Origin: UM-FILTER-49-7 sp964599895
GTDB lineage: Bacteria; Acidobacteriota; Holophagae; Thermotomaculales; Thermotomaculaceae
Direction of reading: 5' to 3'
DNA length: 32,884 bases
Assembly: GCA_964599895.1 (NCBI GenBank)
Contig: CAZRHT010000031.1
Span: forward strand, 1-32,884
Shown: positions 1 to 6,020 of the stretch, piece by piece
Layout: each line of letters opens with the position of its first letter
Position numbering within the stretch: the first letter of the stretch is position 1
Notes under the pieces: model-generated
Databases searched by the model: none
What the model was told of the DNA's origin: nothing
Seen by the model: only the letters and a program-made list of their open reading frames with translations
Made by a program: the position numbers and the translations under genes

Positions 1-421
1 GGTCGATTTCGTCAAAAGCGTTGAGACGGTCACTGTCCACATCCAGAACAGCTGTGATATTGCCGTTTCTGTCATAAACCGGAATCACAATTTCGGATTT
101 TGATCGGGAATCGCAGGGGATATGGCCGGGAAATGCCTCCACGTCGGGAACAATGATTGGTTCACATCGCTCTACGCAGGCTCGGCAAACGCCCTTACTC
201 CGGTCCAGCATCTGGCAGGCAACCGGTCCCTGGTAAGGCCCGGCAATGAGGTCGTTACCCATCAGTCGATAAAAACCTGTCCAGAAAAAGTGAGGCATTT
301 TGGGGTGGAGAACCGCTGCAATCGTTGCCATTCTTGAAATTGTGTCACCGTCTTTTTTCAGGAGCTCTTCCAGTTGATCGGCAATACGACGATATCTCTC
401 TTCCTTCCTCTTTGCATCCAC
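1..421 (-). CDS. msrC: free methionine-(R)-sulfoxide reductase (GAF domain), 3' end cut by window
   Basis: Cytosolic fRMsr, a GAF-domain enzyme that reduces free methionine-(R)-sulfoxide, a repair and antioxidant role. I read 140 codons on the minus strand from a GTG start at 421. The start is chosen because GGAGG (434-430) lies 8 nt upstream; the ATG inside the first codons is in another frame. Family hallmarks are visible: FFWTGFYR near residue 45, GPYQGPVAC around 61-69, GVCRAC at 77-82, and VPDVEAFPGHIPCDS at 91-105 followed by SEIVIPV. The three cysteines expected for the redox cycle match C69, C79 and C103; C82 and C86 are additional. The C-terminus lies outside the window, so about 20 residues are probably missing. 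A terminator hairpin ends only 4 nt upstream of the ribosome binding site, so expression may depend on readthrough or a very local promoter. Identity is confident from the motif string. Confidence 0.88.
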   Translation of the reverse strand, partial: MDAKRKEERYRRIADQLEELLKKDGDTISRMATIAAVLHPKMPHFFWTGFYRLMGNDLIAGPYQGPVACQMLDRSKGVCRACVERCEPIIVPDVEAFPGHIPCDSRSKSEIVIPVYDRNGNITAVLDVDSDRLNAFDEID

Positions 422-438
422 CGTTCAAACCTCCATCC

Positions 439-470
439 AAAAAATAAAAAAAGGGGGCAGACACCCCCGG
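439..470 (-). terminator. Rho-independent terminator after fabF, abutting the fRMsr start
   Basis: Read on the minus strand: GGGGG (468-464), loop TGTCTG, CCCCC (457-453), then a run of T with one A (452-439). It ends the acpP-fabF transcript. The T-run stops 4 nt before the GGAGG of the next gene, so it can also act as an attenuator for that gene. Confidence 0.8.
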
Positions 471-481
471 TTCTTGTAATT

Positions 482-578
482 GAGTAGGAGTTGGGGTAGG
501 AGTAGGAGCTGGAAAAATCAGGGAGTTTACAGTCCCCGTTCTTCACTCATTACACATCACCCTTCACCCATCACTCAT
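482..578. repeat. hexad/heptad intergenic element A
   Basis: Five degenerate 6-nt units (GAGTAG, GAGTTG, GGGTAG, GAGTAG, GAGCTG) at 482-511 are followed by GAAAAATCAGGGA (512-524), a short GGGA...TCCC stem, then five 7-nt units (CACTCAT, TACACAT, CACCCTT, CACCCAT, CACTCAT) at 544-578. It lies between fabF and its terminator. The same core word follows the left array in element B. Confidence 0.75.
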
Positions 579-579
579 T

Positions 580-1818
580 TCAATTCTCAAATTTCTTGAA
601 AAGCAGGCAACCGTTTGTGCCGCCAAAACCGAAAGAATTGGTCAAAGCATGGCGGATTTCAAAAGATTCCGCACCTTCCGGCAAGTAGTTCAGATCACAT
701 TCCGGATCGGGGTTCTTCAAATTGACAGTGGGGTGGGTCCTTTGATGAAAAAGGCTCAACACAGCCACCGCGGATTCAAGTCCGCCCGCAGCACCGAGCA
801 AATGTCCAACCATAGACTTGGTGGAATTGACTCTCAGTTTATCTGCGTGCGGTCCGAAAACGCTCCGGATCGCAGAAGTTTCAATCTTGTCATTGAATGG
901 TGTGGAAGTTCCATGGGCATTTACATATTGGACATCTTCCGGTTTCACATCAGCCGATTTCAGTGCCATTTTCATCGCCCGGACCGGGCCATCCCCGTCG
1001 CTGGCAGGCGCAGTCATATGGTAAGCATCTCCGGACATTCCGTATCCCACTATCTCGGCATAAATTCGGGCTCCGCGTTTCAACGCTCCACCCAGCTCTT
1101 CCAGTATCAGAACTCCTGCCCCTTCGCCAATTACAAATCCGTCCCGTTCCCTGTCAAAGGGTCGAGACGCCGTCTCCGGAGAATCGTTTCGGGTAGACAG
1201 AGCTTTCATGGCTGCAAAACCTCCGACAGCCATTTCTGTTACCGCAGCTTCAGTTCCTCCGGCGAGCATTGCATCGGCATCACCCCGCTGAATGAGCCGA
1301 TATGCATCTCCAATGGCGTGATTGCCAGTCGCGCAGGCGGTGACGATAGAAATATTCGGTCCTTTGGCCCCTGTACGAATGGAAACAGTACCGGCTGCCA
1401 GATTAATAATCACAGAAGGGATAAAGAAAGGAGAAATTCGACGGGGTCCCCGTTGCCGTAACACATCATGTTGTTCCTCAAGGCTGCCCAACCCCCCGAT
1501 ACCGGAACCAATCAGTACCCCGGTACGGGTTGCGTTGGCAGGTGTAATGGTGTAGCCCGAATCCTTCAGGGCCACATCGCTCGCTGCCACCGCATATTGA
1601 ATAAACCGGTCCATCTTCCTGGCTTCTTTCCGATCCAGAAATTCATCTACAGGAAAATCAATTTCACCCGCAACCTGGCACGGGAATTCTTCCGGATCAA
1701 ACCGGGTAATGCGCCGTATTCCATTCTTTCCGGCAAGGAGAGATTCAAAAACAGAATCGACACCAATTCCCAGGGGGCATACGGTGCCAATCCCGGTAAT
1801 AACTACTCTACGACTCAT
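580..1818 (-). CDS. fabF: beta-ketoacyl-ACP synthase II
   Basis: Condensing enzyme of type II fatty acid synthesis; it elongates acyl-ACP with malonyl-ACP in the cytosol. The protein is 412 residues from ATG at 1818, against about 413 in E. coli. A longer reading from GTG at 1827 adds only three residues and lacks support from the family, whose N-terminus is MS-[KR]RVV-TG. The thiolase-fold catalytic residues are all visible: nucleophile C162 in VTACATGNHAIG, H302 in NAHGTSTPFND, and K334 and H339 in NSTKSMVGHLLGAAGG. The glycine-rich C-terminal GFGGTN motif is present. It starts 18 nt after the acpP stop, so the two genes form one operon read from the promoter before acpP. No strong ribosome binding site is visible, which suggests translational coupling to acpP. 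Identity is near certain. Confidence 0.97.
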   Translation of the reverse strand: MSRRVVITGIGTVCPLGIGVDSVFESLLAGKNGIRRITRFDPEEFPCQVAGEIDFPVDEFLDRKEARKMDRFIQYAVAASDVALKDSGYTITPANATRTGVLIGSGIGGLGSLEEQHDVLRQRGPRRISPFFIPSVIINLAAGTVSIRTGAKGPNISIVTACATGNHAIGDAYRLIQRGDADAMLAGGTEAAVTEMAVGGFAAMKALSTRNDSPETASRPFDRERDGFVIGEGAGVLILEELGGALKRGARIYAEIVGYGMSGDAYHMTAPASDGDGPVRAMKMALKSADVKPEDVQYVNAHGTSTPFNDKIETSAIRSVFGPHADKLRVNSTKSMVGHLLGAAGGLESAVAVLSLFHQRTHPTVNLKNPDPECDLNYLPEGAESFEIRHALTNSFGFGGTNGCLLFKKFEN

Positions 1819-1836
1819 GGGGTGCACCGAAGAGGC

Positions 1837-2070
1837 CTACAGGTGCTCCTCGATGTACTTCACCACATCGCCAACTGTTTGAATCTTTTCTGCGTCTTCA
1901 TCCGGGATCTCGATCCCGAAACCATCTTCAAACGCCATGATCAATTCAACGATGTCAAGAGAGTCTGCACCGAGGTCATTGATAAAGTTGGCGGCTTCAT
2001 TGATCTGGCCTTCATCAACTTCCAGCTGATCTACAATAATTTCTTTTACTTTTGTCAGCGTTTCACTCAT
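1837..2070 (-). CDS. acpP: acyl carrier protein
   Basis: Small acidic carrier that holds growing acyl chains on a phosphopantetheine arm for fatty acid synthesis. The product is 77 residues from ATG at 2070, the usual ACP length. The start is set by GGAGGAGG about 5 nt upstream; a longer frame extends to 2139 but would add 23 atypical residues. The attachment site is S37 in GADSLDIVEL, and the helix III region EIPDEDAEKIQTVGDVVKYI is typical. fabF follows directly. In many genomes fabD and fabG precede acpP; here they do not, and acpP-fabF stands alone. Confidence 0.97.
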   Translation of the reverse strand: MSETLTKVKEIIVDQLEVDEGQINEAANFINDLGADSLDIVELIMAFEDGFGIEIPDEDAEKIQTVGDVVKYIEEHL

Positions 2071-2101
2071 TGTTTCCTCCTCCGAAACTGAATTCAAGTG
2101 G

Positions 2102-2129
2102 ATTGTATTACAGGGAGGACAAAAGTCAA
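2102..2129 (-). promoter_or_regulatory. predicted sigma-70 type promoter for acpP-fabF
   Basis: On the minus strand, TTGACT (2129-2124), a 16-nt spacer and TACAAT (2107-2102) lie about 30 nt upstream of the acpP start. Both hexamers are close to consensus. It sits directly downstream of repeat element D. Confidence 0.6.
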
Positions 2130-2149
2130 GGGAAAACACCCATAGAGAT

Positions 2150-2280
2150 GTGTTCCGTGATTCTGTGTTCTGTGTTCTGAAAGTTGGAACATGAAAGGAG
2201 AGAGCCGGTAACTATCCGTAAGGGCCTCATTTCCATTCTCTTCCGGTCAGAATACTGGACACAGGTGCCGCAGGCACACT
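2150..2280. repeat. heptad intergenic element D (core shared with element C)
   Basis: The left array reads GTGTTCC, GTGATTCT, GTGTTCT, GTGTTCT (2150-2178), then GAAAGTTGGAAC. The core holds CCGGT (2205), AACTATCC (2210-2217), GGCC and TTCCGGTCAGAA (2241-2252), in the same order and spacing as element C at 12394-12446. The right arm is degraded and ends in a small GTGCC-GCA-GGCAC hairpin (2265-2277). It fills the gap between the secreted protein gene and acpP. Confidence 0.65.
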
Positions 2281-2295
2281 AAATACTTCTCATTC

Positions 2296-3879
2296 TCATT
2301 GGCAGTTTGCCTTGCTTGCCCAATGGAATACTGTACCTTCAAAAGACATGTCCTGTCCCTTTCCCGTAGCAACATATTCCAATTCTCGTTCACCGAAACT
2401 TGCCGGTTTTGTGTAAGTCAGGAAAATTGTACCTCTTTTCCTGTTTCCCCGGATTGTCCACGTACCTCGCCTGTCCGTGTTGGAGGCCGATCCATACATG
2501 CCGGTTACCGATGCGCTGTCTTCCCCAAAATATGTGAACGTCCCATTGGAGCAGAATGTCCAGGTTTTATCATGACTGATCCCACCGTAAGATGAGCTGG
2601 ATCCACTGTAGTACCAGTATTTTGCTGAAAACCATGCCATAAGTGCCCGGTCTATCTGTGGTTTAGAAAACCGAACACTGCCAGCGATGGACTTTGCCCA
2701 TGCCGGATACTGGTTGTCGTAAGCCTCTTCGCTGGTCAAGGCAATGATCGTCACTCCCACAGCACCCGGGTGGGGAGAAACCAGCCCGGCCACATATGCC
2801 CTGGCCGCCTGGTCGCCAACTTGCCCCGAATAGACCGCACCCAGTCCATTGGAACCAATCTGCTCATTCTGGGAAGACGGCATCAACTGTACCCCAGTTT
2901 TTTCATTCACAATACCTTCAGCCCCCCCTGCCTGAAGCTCCTGAAGGCTGTGGTAGGAATTGGAGGTAACAACAATGAGTCCTTTATGTACTTTGGAAAC
3001 GAGCAAGTACCCATCTTCGTTTTGAGTCGCCGTCCATCCCGACGGGACGGTAAAGGTAACACCTGCCTGCGAATCTGAAATCGTCTTGCCGTTCATCGTG
3101 GGCGCTGTGGGCTGTGAGGTGGTTCTCTGTGGTGCTGCCATGTGAGATGGTATCTTTTTCTGAAGTGGATTTGCAGGCATAGCCTGAGTCTTGGTGCCAC
3201 TCTCCGCTTTTCGAAGAGAATAAGTGGTGCCACCTGTGGAAAATTTCATGGTACTGCCTGTCAAAAACGCCGTAAAAGGAAAAGAATTACCACTTGCACT
3301 GAAATTTCCCCGAATTGCATTACCCGCCGCAGTAGCTGTAACCGGGAATTGATTTCCATTAAAGAGAAGTGTTCCCTGAATCCCGGCTCCGGATGATTGC
3401 AATGAAAGAGTAACACCATCACCGGAGAATGTGCCACTGAATGGAGATAAGCCTCCTGCTCCAGCCAGAGGATTCCGAGACGGCAAAGCTGCCTTTGTCC
3501 CTGCCCCAATGCTTTGACCGGGAGGCCCTCCGGAAATCCGGGTAAAATAGAGACTGCGACCTTTGTCACTGTTTTGTTCCATCAGATAAAAAAGAAGCTT
3601 TTGGCCTTCGAAATGGACCTCAAAAAAAGCAGACCCCTGACTGTCACTGGCAGTCCCCTCTCCGATACCATCAGCGACCTCTCCTTTCAGGGTGATTCGG
3701 TACCCATTGCTCCCGACAAGTTCTCCGGTTAATGTACCGTTTCGCTGTTGATTGAGCTTCAGGGTAAGGGTCGCATTTCCGGTATTCATCGAATAGGTCC
3801 CGGAATAGTCTGCGGCTTTGACCGTGGATAAAGTTCCAAGTTGGCCAACGACAATCAAAATGAATAGAAGTTTCCTCAT
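2296..3879 (-). CDS. secreted multidomain protein of unknown function
   Basis: I do not recognise a named family. The 527-residue product begins with a clear signal peptide (MRKLL, hydrophobic core, likely cut after KA at about residue 22). Two similar Gly/Ser/Thr-rich units follow, starting YSGTYSMNTGNATLTL (about 25-115) and FSGTFSGDGVTLSLQ (about 146-225); each alternates short beta-like stretches with GTLTGE or GTLLFNG turns. A linker rich in Pro, Thr and Ala (about 228-265) leads to a domain with VTFTVPSGWTA (about 270-405), reminiscent of small periplasmic lipid- or ligand-binding folds. The C-terminal part (about 415-527), with TWTFCSNGTFTYFGE and RRGTWTIRG, resembles lipocalin-like stress proteins. 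The start has GGGAGGG about 7 nt upstream. The location is probably periplasm or cell surface. It is transcribed divergently from the tetR gene. Function is unknown. Confidence 0.8.
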   Translation of the reverse strand: MRKLLFILIVVGQLGTLSTVKAADYSGTYSMNTGNATLTLKLNQQRNGTLTGELVGSNGYRITLKGEVADGIGEGTASDSQGSAFFEVHFEGQKLLFYLMEQNSDKGRSLYFTRISGGPPGQSIGAGTKAALPSRNPLAGAGGLSPFSGTFSGDGVTLSLQSSGAGIQGTLLFNGNQFPVTATAAGNAIRGNFSASGNSFPFTAFLTGSTMKFSTGGTTYSLRKAESGTKTQAMPANPLQKKIPSHMAAPQRTTSQPTAPTMNGKTISDSQAGVTFTVPSGWTATQNEDGYLLVSKVHKGLIVVTSNSYHSLQELQAGGAEGIVNEKTGVQLMPSSQNEQIGSNGLGAVYSGQVGDQAARAYVAGLVSPHPGAVGVTIIALTSEEAYDNQYPAWAKSIAGSVRFSKPQIDRALMAWFSAKYWYYSGSSSSYGGISHDKTWTFCSNGTFTYFGEDSASVTGMYGSASNTDRRGTWTIRGNRKRGTIFLTYTKPASFGERELEYVATGKGQDMSFEGTVFHWASKANCQ

Positions 3880-4026
3880 AGTGTAGCCCTCCCAAAGATA
3901 AGCTTAAATTCACACCACATATACTGAGATTTTCACTCAGGGTACCATATTTGAAGGTGGCGGACGCAAAACATTTAATCAAACAGTAACGCGTCATTCA
4001 TAAAAAGGACGTTAGTAAAAAAACCA

Positions 4027-4055
4027 TTGACAATTTCAAATGACCATTTTAAATT
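4027..4055 (+). promoter_or_regulatory. predicted promoter of the tetR gene
   Basis: TTGACA (4027-4032), a 17-nt spacer and TAAATT (4050-4055) lie 29 nt before the start codon. The -35 is perfect; the -10 matches four of six positions. Confidence 0.6.
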
Positions 4056-4065
4056 GTTATTTGAA
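4035..4065. promoter_or_regulatory. candidate operator of the TetR/CecR-type repressor
   Basis: Perfect 7-bp arms TTCAAAT (4035-4041) and ATTTGAA (4059-4065) are separated by 17 nt and cover the spacer and -10 of the predicted promoter. A site of this size and place fits autorepression by a TetR-family dimer. This is inference from layout only. Confidence 0.5.
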
Positions 4066-4084
4066 CGTTACGAGGGAGGACTGA

Positions 4085-4732
4085 ATGAAAGAAAAATGCG
4101 GCAAACCCGGTGCAACACGTGGACGTTTACTGCATGCAGCAAGTCGCATTTTTGCGGAGAAAGGGTTCCGTGATACGACAATAGCGGAAATCTGCACCAG
4201 GGCCAAAGCGAATATTGCTTCTGTAAATTACTACTTCAACGATAAAGAAACGCTGTACCGGGAATCCTGGCGCTACGCTTATCGTGAGTCTTTAAAAAAA
4301 TATAGTTTCAATGAACAGGAACATACGAATGACTCTGTTCAGGATTGGTTACGGGCTTTTTTAAAAACGGTCGTTGTGCGGATAATGGATCCAGAGTGTG
4401 TCGAGTTTGAAATTGTGGGCCATGAGATGAGCAGTCCCACCGGTCTTCTGGAGGAAATCCTTGAGGAAGAAATAAATCCGCAGCGGGAACTTATGAAGCA
4501 ATTTATCCGTAATGTACTGGGATCGGATGTTGACGAAAAGACCGTCCGCTTTTGCCACACCAGCATTATGGGTCAATGTTTTCATTTATTAATGCACAAG
4601 AAGGCTTCGAGCAAACCAACGAGCAAATTTGAATGTTTTCAGTTTGATGAAGTGGATGCCTATCTGGATCACATCGTGAAGTTTTCACTGGCAGGACTCT
4701 CTGCAATAAGCAACAAGGTCGGTCACCAGTGA
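4085..4732 (+). CDS. TetR/AcrR-family transcriptional regulator, CecR (YbiH)-like
   Basis: DNA-binding repressor, 215 residues, usual for the family. The N-terminal helix-turn-helix is clear: ARTRG-like start at about 10, LLHAASRIFAEKGFRDTTIAEICTRA through about residue 43, then the NIASVNYYFNDKETLYRE recognition and capping region (about 46-63). The C-terminal part with EFEIVGHEMSSPTGLLEEILEEEI and the SIMGQCFHLL segment resembles the CecR/YbiH type (DUF1956-like domain), whose members often control efflux genes. GGAGGA sits 4 nt before the ATG. It is the first gene of a plus-strand run with the RND pump (73 nt to the adaptor gene), and an inverted repeat overlaps its promoter, so it probably represses its own operon. 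The ligand cannot be told. Confidence 0.88.
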   Translation: MKEKCGKPGATRGRLLHAASRIFAEKGFRDTTIAEICTRAKANIASVNYYFNDKETLYRESWRYAYRESLKKYSFNEQEHTNDSVQDWLRAFLKTVVVRIMDPECVEFEIVGHEMSSPTGLLEEILEEEINPQRELMKQFIRNVLGSDVDEKTVRFCHTSIMGQCFHLLMHKKASSKPTSKFECFQFDEVDAYLDHIVKFSLAGLSAISNKVGHQ

Positions 4733-4805
4733 TTTTAATTGAATCAAGACAAGAGGAAATGATGAATTTACATATGAATGCAAATGAAAAGGAGGGAGAA
4801 CAATC

Positions 4806-6008
4806 ATGCTGAGTAGAATGAAAAATCAATTGTCTATTGCTGCTCTAGTTGCAAGCACCGCGACAGGCCTTCTAATGGTGGCCTGCGGTCCCCATGGACC
4901 CCAAGGTCAAAGGCCAGCACCCGAGGTAAGTGTGATAACAATTCATACTGAACCGGTCGTGCTGACAACGGAGCTTCCCGGCCGCACAGCCCCCTTTCGT
5001 ATTGCCGAAATTCGGCCCCAGGTCAGCGGTCTGATACAGAAACGTCTGTTTACGGAAGGTTCCAATGTTAAGGCCGGCCAGGTGCTCTACCAGATTGATC
5101 CGGCGCCCTATCAGGCGGCCTACGATCAGGCGAAAGCTGCCGTCTCCATGGCTGAAGCCAATCTTCCCGCCCTTCGTTCGAGAGAAGAAAGGCTGAAGGG
5201 TCTTGTTGCCATTCATGCCGTTGGGCAACAGGATTACGATGACGCAGTAGCCGCTTTGAACCAGATGGGAGCCCAGCTTCAGGCCAGCAAGGCATCTATG
5301 GAAAGTGCAAAAATTAACTTGTCGTACACACCGATCAAGGCGCCGATTTCGGGCCGCATCGGTCGATCCAATGTCACAGAAGGGGCACTGGTTACGGCGT
5401 ATCAACCCGTTGCCATGGCTACGATTCAGCAGCTGGACCCCGTCTATGTAGACGTACCACAATCAACAACCGAATTGCTGAGGCTGAAGAGACGCCTTGC
5501 AGATGGTCGTCTGAACAAGAACGGCACACAGAATAAAGTCCGCATCATTCTGGAGGACGGAACAAAATATCCACTGGAAGGTACCCTGAAGTTTCGTGAT
5601 GTCTCAGTCGATCCGACCACCGGTTCCGTTATCCTGAGAGTGGTTGTTCCAAACCCTGATGGTGTCCTCCTGCCGGGCATGTTCGTCCGTGCTGTGATTG
5701 AAGAAGGGGCCAAAACAGATGCCATTCTCGTTTCCCAGCAGGCCATATCCCGTACCCCCAAGGGTGATCCATATGCCTTAATCGTGGATGCTGGAGGTAA
5801 GGTCGTGCAAAGGATGCTCACACTTGATCGTGCCATCGGCAGCAACTGGCTTGTATCATCCGGTCTGGCTTCCGGTGACCATGTGATCATTGAAGGGCTG
5901 CAGAAGGTGAGAGCGGGTGCTTCCGTGAAAACAGTCCCTTTCAATAAGGATGCCACAACACGTTCGACTCATGGAAACAAGGCTCAGTCGGTCACTGAAT
6001 CGAACTAA
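4806..6008 (+). CDS. RND efflux periplasmic adaptor lipoprotein (AcrA/MexA-like)
   Basis: Membrane-fusion protein that links the inner-membrane RND pump to the outer-membrane channel. The product is 400 residues. The signal peptide ends in a lipobox-like MVAC with C27 as probable lipid attachment site. Family landmarks in order: TTELPGRTAPFRIAEIRPQVSGLI (about 53-76), the lipoyl half KRLFTEGSNVKAGQVLYQIDPAPYQAAYDQA (about 78-108), an alpha-helical hairpin (about 108-175), the second lipoyl half YTPIKAPISGRIGRSNVTEGALV, and the beta-barrel with VLLPGMFVRAVIEEG. The start has AAGGAGGG 8-9 nt upstream. The pump gene follows 12 nt after the stop. A short reading frame just upstream overlaps its start codon. 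Confidence 0.95.
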   Translation: MLSRMKNQLSIAALVASTATGLLMVACGPHGPQGQRPAPEVSVITIHTEPVVLTTELPGRTAPFRIAEIRPQVSGLIQKRLFTEGSNVKAGQVLYQIDPAPYQAAYDQAKAAVSMAEANLPALRSREERLKGLVAIHAVGQQDYDDAVAALNQMGAQLQASKASMESAKINLSYTPIKAPISGRIGRSNVTEGALVTAYQPVAMATIQQLDPVYVDVPQSTTELLRLKRRLADGRLNKNGTQNKVRIILEDGTKYPLEGTLKFRDVSVDPTTGSVILRVVVPNPDGVLLPGMFVRAVIEEGAKTDAILVSQQAISRTPKGDPYALIVDAGGKVVQRMLTLDRAIGSNWLVSSGLASGDHVIIEGLQKVRAGASVKTVPFNKDATTRSTHGNKAQSVTESN

Positions 6009-6020
6009 CGGAGGCCAGTA

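Noticed and set aside
358..546. 62-residue frame spanning the terminator and repeat A
   Set aside because: It translates the terminator and hexad array; the true gene here is the GTG-started fRMsr in another frame.
544..578. Heptad arrays read as a CRISPR array
   Set aside because: Units are 6-7 nt and adjacent, with no spacers of 30 nt, no 28-37-nt repeats and no cas genes.
649..1461. 270-residue open frame antisense to fabF
   Set aside because: It lies wholly opposite a textbook fabF gene, lacks a ribosome binding site and has no recognisable domain; a shadow frame.
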